From Pontibacter sp. FD36 (lineage in GTDB: Bacteria; Bacteroidota; Bacteroidia; Cytophagales; Hymenobacteraceae), in assembly GCF_015686655.1 (NCBI RefSeq), contig NZ_JADPMP010000013.1:124001-188000 (forward strand): a DNA stretch of 64,000 nucleotides, given 5' to 3'. Below are positions 45,631-53,545 of the stretch, piece after piece. Positions within the stretch are counted from its first letter, which is position 1. Each line of letters opens with the position of its first letter. Under the pieces are notes generated by a model that saw nothing but the letters and a program-made list of their open reading frames with translations, made no database searches and was not told the DNA's origin. The position numbers and the translations under genes are program-made.

Positions 45631-46965
45631 TTATCGGTTGATGTCTATGTTTCCAAGGGCTCGCTGCAGGTCTAGTTTGCTGGAGAGCACGCCGTAAAGG
45701 GCATTGTAGTAGTTGAGTTGCGTGGTGCGCAGTTCTGTCTCGGCCACAATCAAGTCCACGTAGGCTTTCACGCCCTCGTCGTACTGCAGCTTGATGATCT
45801 CGTACACCTCTTCGGCCATTTCCAGGTTCGACTGTACGGTGCGCCACTCTGTGTAATCGCCCTTGTAATTGGCAAGAGCCGTCTGGTATTCGGTGTTGAT
45901 GGCCCGGCGAGCGTCTTCGATTTGCACATCCAGGCGGTCTTCCTGCAGCTGTGCAATCTTGAGGTTCTGCAGCCTTCTGGTACCCTGGAAAATAGGTAGC
46001 GCTACCTGCAGACCAACCGACGAATTAGGGAAATGCTGGTCGTAGAGGTTGGCGAACTCGTTGTTGAAGTACAGGAGGTTGTAATTGGCGAAAGCAGAAA
46101 CAGTTGGCAGGAAGCTCCAACGATTAAAAGCCGTGTTCAGCTTCAGAAGTTCGCGCTGCGTCTGCAACTGCTGCAGTTCCACCCTTTTGTCGAAGGCGAT
46201 CAGTTCGGTAGTATCTACCTGTACTTCCTGCTCCATGCGGGCATACTGGTAGGTCAGGTTCAGCTCCTGCTCCACCGGATAGCCCATCAGCTGTTTCAGA
46301 TAGGCTACGCTGGCTTTGATATTCTCCTGCACCCGCTTGCGGTCTGACCGGATGTTGGCCAGTGTGATGGCGGCACGCTGGTAGTCCGTTTTATCAACCA
46401 GACCAACCTCGTAGCGGCTGCGGGCGTCGTTGAACTGCTTTTCCTGGCGCGAAATGTTCTGATCCAGAATGCGCAACTGTTCCTGCGTGAGCAGCACATT
46501 GTAGAACGCCTTGCTCACTTCTACCACTGTATTGATGCGGGTATCGGTTACCTGCTGATCCAGCAACAGTTTTCTGGAGCGGGATGCCCTGGAGGCGAGC
46601 AGCAGGTTGTTGTCAAAAATGTTCTGTGTGGCCTGCAGCGCCAGGTTGGAGTTGTATTTCTGTCCGAAGGTGATGATCTCCCCTCCGATTGGCTGCTGGG
46701 GTCTTTTGATGTTGTAAGTGCTCCCGAAGTTGGCATTGATCTGCGGAAACCAGCCCGAAAGACTGGCTCTGATCTCCCGCTCACCGATCTGCTCATCGAT
46801 CAGTGCCTGCTCCATCGCCGCCCGGTTTTCCAGCGCATAGCCTACGCATTGCTCCAGGGTCAGGCTGTCCGTCGCGGCTATACCTGTCTTGTCCTGCGCC
46901 ATCAGGGCGCCCGGAACCAGCAGGCAGGCAATCAGCAGTTGTTTAAAATAGGTAGTTAATTTCAT
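45631..46965 (-). CDS. TolC family outer membrane channel
   Basis: A 444-residue outer-membrane factor with signal peptide (LLIACLLVPGALMAQ). It has two outer membrane efflux protein repeats (about 35-230 and 240-435) built of long coiled-coil helices, e.g. QEKQFNDARSRYEVGLVDKT and LQYDEGVKAYVDLIVAETEL. It exports the pump's substrates. It is the first structural gene of the operon, 164 bases after tetR. Confidence 0.92.
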   Translation of the reverse strand: MKLTTYFKQLLIACLLVPGALMAQDKTGIAATDSLTLEQCVGYALENRAAMEQALIDEQIGEREIRASLSGWFPQINANFGSTYNIKRPQQPIGGEIITFGQKYNSNLALQATQNIFDNNLLLASRASRSRKLLLDQQVTDTRINTVVEVSKAFYNVLLTQEQLRILDQNISRQEKQFNDARSRYEVGLVDKTDYQRAAITLANIRSDRKRVQENIKASVAYLKQLMGYPVEQELNLTYQYARMEQEVQVDTTELIAFDKRVELQQLQTQRELLKLNTAFNRWSFLPTVSAFANYNLLYFNNEFANLYDQHFPNSSVGLQVALPIFQGTRRLQNLKIAQLQEDRLDVQIEDARRAINTEYQTALANYKGDYTEWRTVQSNLEMAEEVYEIIKLQYDEGVKAYVDLIVAETELRTTQLNYYNALYGVLSSKLDLQRALGNIDINR

Positions 46966-47129
46966 GTATAATTTTGGTGTTCAGCATTTTGATTGAGTAT
47001 TAAACGTGCAGGTGCAGTAACTGATGGTACCGTACCCACTTTAGTTTTTTCTTTCTTATTTCATTCAGGCGCTTATTGTTATTGTTTAAACATCAGTGTA
47101 ATGGTAATTTTATTTGCTAAAGTTGGCGG

Positions 47130-47705
47130 CTAACGGTCAAAGGCGATGCCGTCCCAAATAAGCTGCAGTATCTGTTCGAGCTCTTTTCTGTCCAGATGGA
47201 GTCGGCCGCTGCCTGTCAGCTTGGCCATAGAGAGTACACTGCTGTGGGTGAGCGTAGCCAGTATCTTAGGACTCACTTCTTTTAGCAATCCTTCCTGTAT
47301 GCCCCGCTCAAAAAAGGCGAAAAGCAAGGTATAGAACTTGTCTTCTTCAAGCGGTGGCCTGGCAGCGCTGTAAGGAGAGTTGACAAACTGCTCGAAGAAC
47401 CTGAGCAGGTTCTGATTGTTTTGGTAAAAGGTATAGAGTCCACCCCAGAGGTTGAAAAAGCAGTCTTTGAAAGGTATAGCGGCACAGGTTTCCTGCTCCA
47501 CCACTGCAATAACCTGCTGCTGTGCGTAGTCAAACAGTTCGGTGATGAGCTGCTCTTTGCTCTCGAAGTAATGGTAAATGGTACCCGCAGCCACACCGGC
47601 GTGCTTGGCGACCATACTCATCGGCGTACCATGAAAGCCCTTGTCGCGAACCAGCTCCATCGTACTTATGAATATGGCTTTCTTCTTGTCTGCAATCGGC
47701 TCCAT
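47130..47705 (-). CDS. TetR family repressor of the efflux operon
   Basis: A 191-residue regulator. N-terminal helix-turn-helix TPMSMVAKHAGVAAGTIYHY (about 26-45), all-helical ligand domain after it. It is upstream of and in line with tolC-acrA-acrB, so it most likely represses this pump and itself, with a dyad between its own promoter and start codon (47730-47741). Confidence 0.92.
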   Translation of the reverse strand: MEPIADKKKAIFISTMELVRDKGFHGTPMSMVAKHAGVAAGTIYHYFESKEQLITELFDYAQQQVIAVVEQETCAAIPFKDCFFNLWGGLYTFYQNNQNLLRFFEQFVNSPYSAARPPLEEDKFYTLLFAFFERGIQEGLLKEVSPKILATLTHSSVLSMAKLTGSGRLHLDRKELEQILQLIWDGIAFDR

Positions 47706-47729
47706 TCAAATCCCCTATTAATCCCAATT

Positions 47730-47765
47730 GAATGTTCATTCGGTCTGCAAAGCTACGTTTGTAGC
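47730..47765. promoter_or_regulatory. tetR promoter with operator-like dyads and a divergent -7 element
   Basis: A GAATG-TT-CATTC dyad (47730-47741) lies between the tetR start and its -7 element, TAGCTTTG on the minus strand at 47748-47755. A second dyad GCTAC-GTTT-GTAGC (47752-47765) overlaps that element. TACGTTTG at 47754-47761 is also a -7 match on the + strand, toward the DoxX gene at 47901. A repressor here could control both directions. Confidence 0.6.
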
Positions 47766-47900
47766 TACAATTGTGAAAGTTGTTCCGCCAAAAAACTGAA
47801 TTTTCTGGTCAAACGACTTTAAAAGCATGGCAAATAAACGGGATAGCAGCCGTGAACGTAAATATAGATATAGCGCTCTTTTCACTTAAACCCCTCTGCC

Positions 47901-48368
47901 ATGGCACTCGCACATGAACTCCACCACACCCCTCGCGTCAACAGCGCCAACAACCCAGTCTGGATGGATGCCCTGAGAATTCTGCTAGGACTGTTCCTGT
48001 TTGTCAAAGGCCTGCTCTTCCTGGAGCATACCACGGATGTGTTCTACATCTTCAGTTCCAGCCAGGATGTTCTCTCTGCCGGTAAGGCCCATTTCCTCAC
48101 TAGCATGGTACACATAGTAGGCGGTTTGATGATCGCTTTTGGGATGCTCACGCGATTGGCTCTGCTCTGTCAGATCCCAATCCTGGTCGGTGCGCTGCTG
48201 ATCGTGAACCCACAACGCGGTGGCATTAGTCTGGGTAACACCGAGTTAATTTTGTCCCTGACTGTCACAGCCCTGCTCCTCTTCTTCATGGTGAAAGGCC
48301 CGGGCCGCTACTCCGTTGATAACAAGGTACTGCGACAAAGGCAACCGGAAGAAGATCAGGATGTTTAA
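47901..48368 (+). CDS. DoxX-like membrane protein
   Basis: A 155-residue protein with four helices; DoxX signature in MDALRILLGLFLFVKGLLFL, then FLTSMVHIVGGLMIAFGMLTRL and ELILSLTVTALLLFFMVKGPG. It differs from the DoxX at 29860. Its stop codon overlaps that of the convergent STAS-like gene (shared TTAA at 48365-48368). Probably redox-related; the partner is unknown. Confidence 0.83.
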   Translation: MALAHELHHTPRVNSANNPVWMDALRILLGLFLFVKGLLFLEHTTDVFYIFSSSQDVLSAGKAHFLTSMVHIVGGLMIAFGMLTRLALLCQIPILVGALLIVNPQRGGISLGNTELILSLTVTALLLFFMVKGPGRYSVDNKVLRQRQPEEDQDV

Positions 48369-48799
48369 GCGGCTTGATCTTCATCAGTACTAAAAAGCCA
48401 CTCCAGCGCATCTTCTTTAAAGATAAAATCGCGGGACTCGCAGGGCAAAGGGTATTTGGAGGCTATTTCGTAGATGGTCTCGATCGAGATCTGCTGAAAA
48501 ATATCGGAGCCCATGATGTTGGCGACGCGCTTTAGCTTGCTGTGATGCAGTATTTGGGCAGCGTGTGTGGCAATCCAGGTCTGGTCCTGCAGGGAGGGTG
48601 GCAACATGCGGGTATAGTCTGCAAGTATAAGCTCTATCTCCTTTTCAACTATAAACTGGCAGGCAAAGTGCATGGCTTCCCGAAGTGGTCCGCTCGGGAT
48701 GTTGCCCCGCCACTCGTTCCAAATCATTTTCGTTTCGGGGCAGTGCCGTATGGTAACGAACTCCCGTTCATGCGCCTTTTCAAAATTTTGTAGATTCAT
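48365..48799 (-). CDS. STAS/SpoIIAA-like small protein
   Basis: A 144-residue soluble protein of the STAS-like type seen in this phylum (core VEKEIELILADYTRMLPPSL, then EIASKYPLPCESRDFIFKED and a final EDALEWLF helix). It resembles the protein at 35395 in layout. It may be a partner for a kinase or regulator. It lies 15 bases after the cyanophycinase gene and may be cotranscribed with it. Confidence 0.6.
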   Translation of the reverse strand: MNLQNFEKAHEREFVTIRHCPETKMIWNEWRGNIPSGPLREAMHFACQFIVEKEIELILADYTRMLPPSLQDQTWIATHAAQILHHSKLKRVANIMGSDIFQQISIETIYEIASKYPLPCESRDFIFKEDALEWLFSTDEDQAA

Positions 48800-48814
48800 G
48801 CACCATGCTGCTTA

Positions 48815-49720
48815 TTATGCTCTATCGTTTATATCTTCATTGAAAGCAGGAATCGTATAGGTTTTACCATTGCCCAGCAGGTGCATCTTCAGGTCGTAGA
48901 TTGTAAAGGGATCACCTGATTCAATTTCGTAAATATTGGTGCTGCTAATGTCCATGCCATCCAGAATGGTAACCAGTCCGCTGCCTACCACCTCTATCTC
49001 CATACCCTTTTTTACAAGTATGGCCGTGTCTTCTTCCAAACCAATACCGATACAACCCGGGTTCTGGGCCACCGCCTGTGCCATGCGTATAATGCGGCCG
49101 CGGTCTATAAAATGCGTATCGATCGCGACATTCTTGAGCAGGTCGAGTCCGGCGGTAGCACTCATTTGATCTTTCAGCATACCGCCCTGCGCCTCGCCTT
49201 TGTAGATCATGTTGGTCGACATAGCCGAAGCGCCTGCACTGGAACCGGCCACCACGAGCTTTTCATTCATGTACCGCTCCTTGATGCGTTCCATAAAGGG
49301 GCTGCCGCCGAGGATGGAAGTCAGCCGGAGCTGGTCGCCCCCGGTTAGCATGATGCCGGCCGCTTTGTCAATTTGTTTTATTTTCTCGGGGTCTTTGGCT
49401 TCGTCGCGGGTCCTGACATCCACTACCTTGACAGTATTAACTCCCAATTCTCTAAATAACTTTACATACTCCTTTGCAATCGGTTCAGGTTCACTGGAGG
49501 CAGCTGGCACCACTAACACTAACGGATCTTTTCCCTGCAGTTCTTTTACAAATCGCTTCAGTATTTGCTCACTTATAAAACTGGAGTTTTCGTCCTGCGA
49601 TTCTGGACGCTCTTCTTCGCTCTTGCTTTCTTTGCCGCCTATGGCCAGCAGTGTACCCTTAGGTATAGGAAAGCCCAGCTGCCGGGCCTTCTTTTCTATA
49701 GATTTACTTTTTGCTGCCAT
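48815..49720 (-). CDS. cphB: Cyanophycinase
   Basis: A 301-residue peptidase of family S51. The nucleophile elbow is VVAGSSAGASAMS (about 160-172), with LLAIGGKE near the N-terminus, MLTGGDQLRLTS in the middle, and THFIDRGRIIRM with the conserved His/Arg after it. It cleaves cyanophycin (Asp-Arg polymer) to dipeptides, and the lack of a signal peptide suggests intracellular use. No cyanophycin synthetase (cphA) or isoaspartyl dipeptidase gene lies in the window; the usual partner is missing here. Confidence 0.9.
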   Translation of the reverse strand: MAAKSKSIEKKARQLGFPIPKGTLLAIGGKESKSEEERPESQDENSSFISEQILKRFVKELQGKDPLVLVVPAASSEPEPIAKEYVKLFRELGVNTVKVVDVRTRDEAKDPEKIKQIDKAAGIMLTGGDQLRLTSILGGSPFMERIKERYMNEKLVVAGSSAGASAMSTNMIYKGEAQGGMLKDQMSATAGLDLLKNVAIDTHFIDRGRIIRMAQAVAQNPGCIGIGLEEDTAILVKKGMEIEVVGSGLVTILDGMDISSTNIYEIESGDPFTIYDLKMHLLGNGKTYTIPAFNEDINDRA

Positions 49721-49865
49721 TCAAACTACCCTTAAAATACTGCTGATCAATGATATACTATATACTACCGGTTGGCGTATAAGTTGGGGCTTTAGCGGGG
49801 CATTTTGCGCAGTACCGCGCGACTGAAATACTACCTGTTTTGCTAAGTAATCAGAACAGGATTTT

Positions 49866-50429
49866 CTATGTCATCCCATCGATAAACACCCTCAGCTCCT
49901 GGTATACCTGTGCCAGCTTTTGTGGCGGGAAATGCGCATTCAGACCACTGGGATTAGGCAGCAACCACAGCCTGGTGTTCCCGATGGTCTGCTCCTGCAT
50001 ACCTATACCTGCATTTGCTTTCCCGAAGGCCACACGGTAGGCAGATATACCCAGCAAGGCCAGCACCTGCGGCTGATACGCGATCACTTTCTCCACCAGT
50101 TTGATCCCGCCTTTTACCAGCTCCACGGCTGATAACTCAGCGGCATTGGCTGTTGCCCTATCCACGATGTTGGTGATCCCGAAGCCAAGGTCTAGCAGGT
50201 TGTTTTCTTCTTCGGGCAGGTATAGCCGGGGCGTAAAACCGGCGGCATGCAGGGTTGGCCAGAAGCGGTTGCCCGGGCGGGCGAAGTTATGCCCTACCAC
50301 AGCCGTGTAAAGCCCCGGGTTGATACCGCAGAAAAGGACTTTGAGGTTGGGCGCAATGATATCAGGCAAGGTTCTCCCATTAGCCGCCGCCAGCTCTTCT
50401 TTGGTAGGTCTTCGTTTTTGAGGTTGCAT
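49866..50429 (-). CDS. mug: G/U mismatch-specific DNA glycosylase (Mug)
   Basis: A 187-residue uracil-DNA glycosylase superfamily member, Mug/TDG type. The catalytic motif is FCGINPGLYTAVVGHNFARP with the Asn that activates water, followed by NRFWPTLHAAGF; the last motif is TRLWLLPNPSGLNAHFP. It removes uracil or ethenocytosine mispaired with G. A single-gene unit. Confidence 0.93.
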   Translation of the reverse strand: MQPQKRRPTKEELAAANGRTLPDIIAPNLKVLFCGINPGLYTAVVGHNFARPGNRFWPTLHAAGFTPRLYLPEEENNLLDLGFGITNIVDRATANAAELSAVELVKGGIKLVEKVIAYQPQVLALLGISAYRVAFGKANAGIGMQEQTIGNTRLWLLPNPSGLNAHFPPQKLAQVYQELRVFIDGMT

Positions 50430-50628
50430 ACCTTTGCTTTACTGGGGCTGGGTAATTGCGGTTATAATTTGGTTGGCGGTGCAGTCAATAAAAGCTGAAG
50501 ATGCAACGGCTTAATGATCTAGGTCTTTTGATTTAGTAACAAGGAATTTTGGCATTATAGGAATTACCATCTCCATAATTTTTTATCAAAAAAATTAATA
50601 CCTAACTTTCTTATGCAAAACATTCTTA

Positions 50629-50636
50629 TATATTTG
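50629..50636 (+). promoter_or_regulatory. Bacteroidota -7 element directly at the padR start
   Basis: TATATTTG (TAnnTTTG) ends only four bases before the ATG at 50641. Other genes in this window have 16-23 bases here. RNA would start at or near the ATG, giving a leaderless or nearly leaderless messenger. Confidence 0.55.
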
Positions 50637-50640
50637 CAGT

Positions 50641-50988
50641 ATGAAAAACAGTTCACTTTATAAAGGCAGTCTCTCGACCATCATCCTAAAGCTGTTGGAG
50701 GAGAACGACAGGATGTATGGGTACGAAATAACTCAGAAAGTTAAGGAGCTGACAGCCGGAGAACTTAATATTACCGAAGGCGCTCTATACCCCTCGCTCC
50801 ACAAACTCGAGGCCGAAGGGCTGCTGCAGGCGGAGATGGTACATATCGGCAACCGGATGCGGAAATACTATAAGTTGACAGAGGCAGGTAAAAAAGAAAC
50901 AGCGGATAAGCTGGCCGAGCTGAAAGGCTTTATAGAGCAAATGCAGTTGATCATGAACACGAACTTAGCCAATCCCTCAAAAGCATGA
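50641..50988 (+). CDS. PadR family transcription regulator
   Basis: A 115-residue winged-helix repressor: LLEENDRMYGYEITQKVKEL, then EGALYPSLHKLEAEGLLQAE and RKYYKLTEAGKKE. PadR proteins usually repress their own operon in response to a membrane or phenolic signal. The next gene overlaps its stop by ATGA, so they are translated together. Confidence 0.92.
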   Translation: MKNSSLYKGSLSTIILKLLEENDRMYGYEITQKVKELTAGELNITEGALYPSLHKLEAEGLLQAEMVHIGNRMRKYYKLTEAGKKETADKLAELKGFIEQMQLIMNTNLANPSKA

Positions 50989-51650
50989 AAAAGGAACTGA
51001 CAGCCACAGACATCGAAAAACTGTATGCCTTCTTACAGAAGAAGTTTGTAGATACTTATGATATCCAAACGGAGCTGGTCGACCACCTTGCATCTGACAT
51101 CGAGAAACAATGGGAAGAAAATCCTGAGCTGACGCTCGACGAGGCGATTCAGAAGGTATACAAGAGTTTTGGCATTTTCGGCTTTACGGATGTGTACGAA
51201 AAGCGGGTAGCCGCCATTCAAAAAGAGCATATGCTGCTGTGGCTACGGACTTTCTTAGGCTTTTTTAAACTGCCTTACCTCCTGCTTTCGCTTGCACTTT
51301 TCGTCGGTTTCCAATTGGCGCTCACCTCACTCGATCCGGCCATGGTAAAACTGGTCAGCTTGGGAGTTCTCACGGCTGCCATTCTGTATTTTGCAGTAAA
51401 AGAGTTCGTTTACCTAAGAAGGAACTTACAAAAAAAGCTGTCAATCATGCAGTATACCTATGGGTTTATGCCGCTGCTTTACTTCCCCATGTACCTGAAC
51501 TATATGGTCTTAGAAAAACTGATCCCGGAAGCTATCTGGCCATATGCCCTGCATATCACCATCTCTTTCATCCTAACCATTGCCTATATCGACACAATAG
51601 ATAAGATCAAGCAGAGAGCCCAAAAGATATACCCTGCTGCCTTTGCTTAA
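50985..51650 (+). CDS. PadR-coupled membrane protein
   Basis: A 221-residue protein. The N-terminal 85 residues are helical and soluble (EKLYAFLQKKFVDTYDIQTE, then LTLDEAIQKVYKSFG), like the small domain often fused to membrane proteins next to padR genes. Four or five membrane helices follow (LPYLLLSLALFVGFQLAL, VSLGVLTAAILYFAV, and two near the end). It likely senses or acts at the membrane with PadR; the exact role is unknown. Confidence 0.72.
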   Translation: MKKELTATDIEKLYAFLQKKFVDTYDIQTELVDHLASDIEKQWEENPELTLDEAIQKVYKSFGIFGFTDVYEKRVAAIQKEHMLLWLRTFLGFFKLPYLLLSLALFVGFQLALTSLDPAMVKLVSLGVLTAAILYFAVKEFVYLRRNLQKKLSIMQYTYGFMPLLYFPMYLNYMVLEKLIPEAIWPYALHITISFILTIAYIDTIDKIKQRAQKIYPAAFA

Positions 51651-51702
51651 GCTATGCGCAAGTAAGGGAATCAATCTACAGCGCTATACCTGTAGCAAAA
51701 GG

Positions 51703-51737
51703 ACGCCACGCAATCTATACCTTGCGTGGCGTTTGCT
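51703..51737. terminator. Intrinsic terminator between padR unit and tyrS
   Basis: Perfect 11-base arms ACGCCACGCAA (51703-51713) and TTGCGTGGCGT (51722-51732), then a T-rich end. Its loop includes TATACC of the repeated motif. It separates two convergent genes. Confidence 0.8.
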
Positions 51738-51755
51738 TTTTCACGCTCCTCTACC

Positions 51756-52952
51756 TTACACCAACTCAAAGTAATGCCGCTTGCCCAGCTTGATTTTCGT
51801 GGCAGTCTCCAGCTTTATCTTCTCTTGCGCACCAAGCACCTTTTCGTCATTTACCGTTACACCTCCCCCTTCGATCAGCCTTTTCAGGTTGGCCTTGCTC
51901 TCGTTTTGGAGTAACAGTTTACAAAGGTCAATCACCGTTACTTCGCTTTCTATACCTTCTAGCTCTTGCAGGCTCACCGGCGTGAAGTTCTTCTCCTGGA
52001 AAGTTTTGCTCTGAAAGCGCTGCGCAAAAAACTCCTGCGCCTTCATAGCTTCCGCCTCGTTGTGGTACTGGCCGATCACGTTTAGGGCGATGGCTTTTTT
52101 GAGCGTCATCGGGTTCTCTCCCTGCGCCAGTTTCTCCAGCCATTCCTGCTTTTCGGCCTGGCTGAAATCCGTTACCAGTTGCAGGTAGTCGGGTAGCAGC
52201 GTGTCAGGTATAGACATGATCTTGCCGAACATCTCGTTTGGTTCGTCTGTCAGCCCGATGATGTTGTTGAGCGACTTGCTCATCTTCTCGTGCCCGTCGG
52301 TACCGCGCAGCAAAGGCATGCACATCACAATCTGTGGAGACATTCCTTCTGTTTCTTGCAGCTGCCGTCCCATGGTGCAGTTAAAGAGCTGGTCAGTGCC
52401 GCCCATTTCTATATCGGCCTGTATCTTCACCGAGTCGAAACCCTGCATGATCGGGTAGAAAAGTTCGTGCATGGCAATGGGCGTGTTCTCCTGGAAACGC
52501 TTGCTGAAGTCGGTGCGGTGCATGATCTGCGCCACCGTCACTTTCGAGAGGAGTTGTATCATTTCGGATAGCTGCAATGTGTCGAGCCAGTCGGAGTTGT
52601 ACACGATCTCGCAGCGGCTCACGTCCAGGATTTTGGAAAGCTGATTCACGTAAGTCTGTGCATTGACCGCCACATCCTCTTTGCTTAATGGCGGTCGTGA
52701 CTTGTTCTTGCCGGTAGGGTCGCCGATCCGGGCTGTAAAGCTGCCGATCACGATCACGATGCGGTGGCCCAGGTCCTGGAACTGCTTCAGCTTCTTCAGC
52801 ACGATGGCGTGCCCCAGGTGCAGATCAGGCGCCGTTGGGTCAAAACCCAGTTTAATAACCAGTTTGCGGTTCTCCCGCTCAGCCTGCTCCAGCTTTTGCT
52901 CCAGGCCGTTTTCTGGCAGAAAAATCTCTACGTTCTCTTTTAATGCGTTCAT
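51756..52952 (-). CDS. tyrS: Tyrosyl-tRNA synthetase
   Basis: A 398-residue class I synthetase charging tRNA-Tyr. HIGH-type motif DPTAPDLHLGHA, KMSKS-type motif HEKMSKSLNN, anticodon region and a C-terminal S4 domain (RLIEGGGVTVNDEKV). This is the TyrRZ form. The start MNALKENVEIF at 52952 is preferred; the ATG ten codons upstream (52982) sits at the foot of a terminator-like hairpin. Confidence 0.95.
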   Translation of the reverse strand: MNALKENVEIFLPENGLEQKLEQAERENRKLVIKLGFDPTAPDLHLGHAIVLKKLKQFQDLGHRIVIVIGSFTARIGDPTGKNKSRPPLSKEDVAVNAQTYVNQLSKILDVSRCEIVYNSDWLDTLQLSEMIQLLSKVTVAQIMHRTDFSKRFQENTPIAMHELFYPIMQGFDSVKIQADIEMGGTDQLFNCTMGRQLQETEGMSPQIVMCMPLLRGTDGHEKMSKSLNNIIGLTDEPNEMFGKIMSIPDTLLPDYLQLVTDFSQAEKQEWLEKLAQGENPMTLKKAIALNVIGQYHNEAEAMKAQEFFAQRFQSKTFQEKNFTPVSLQELEGIESEVTVIDLCKLLLQNESKANLKRLIEGGGVTVNDEKVLGAQEKIKLETATKIKLGKRHYFELV

Positions 52953-52982
52953 TTTTTGGGATGATTTTAAAATTTCGGACAT

Positions 52983-53010
52983 AAAAAAAGCCCAGGCGGA
53001 TGCCTGGGCT
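52983..53010 (-). terminator. Terminator-like hairpin in the tyrS leader
   Basis: On the minus strand AGCCCAGGC (53010-53002), a four-base loop and GCCTGGGCT (52997-52989) are followed by T7. It ends about 30 bases before the tyrS ATG. No gene on the minus strand is visible upstream (53013-53545), so it either ends a small RNA or attenuates tyrS. Confidence 0.7.
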
Positions 53011-53545
53011 CATGGTATAGAAGTGTTTTTACTTACAATGCTATGCAGTACAGCAATGCACATACCTTTCCCAGACATACACGAGGGTGTAATAATCGTT
53101 GTAGAATGGGTATGGCAATATGTGCTGCTGTTTTGTCATCTTATGTATAACAATGCAAAATTGCTATTTCCCCTCAACTATTACAAGTATTTAAAAGTTC
53201 TTCTTGCTATTAGTATATTTTTCCCTGCCTGGTCCCGATCCATGCCTTCAAACCAAACGAAGTGTATCGGCTTTTTCAGTCTCAAAACTTTATACCCCGC
53301 TCTCTCCTACGCTTCTCCAAAAAATATCCTTACTTTTGGACTGAAATTGGCAATCCAGGAAAATTCGAATTTAGATGAGCAACAATCAGGAGATTCTTCT
53401 CTCCACACTGTTACCTCAGTTAGTAAGTACATATTGTCGTGCTGGCAATATGCTCACGCTAGAAATGCCTCTGAACCTGGCTCCCCTACCTGCCCAATTA
53501 TCTCAATTTGAACCGTATCTTTGCGTATAGAAATAAAAACTAAGC
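53011..53545. other. Intergenic region between tyrS and purL
   Basis: About 530 bases. The right end holds the purL promoter element TATCTTTG (53516-53523), 22 bases before the purL ATG. The left end would contain the start of the transcript running into the tyrS-leader hairpin. I could find no convincing protein frame, tRNA or known RNA; a short minus-strand frame (22 codons, ATG near 53081) exists but has no Tyr codons. Confidence 0.5.

Noticed and set aside
41237..47705. Novel secretion system
   Set aside because: All four genes match a standard tetR-tolC-acrA-acrB efflux operon.
52983..53100. T-box or Tyr leader peptide controlling tyrS
   Set aside because: No T-box sequence is seen, and the possible 22-codon leader frame has no Tyr codons.
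52663..53511. 282-codon plus-strand frame spanning the tyrS start and the gap before purL
   Set aside because: Its first half is antisense to tyrS and the second half is low-complexity AT-rich sequence with no recognisable family.
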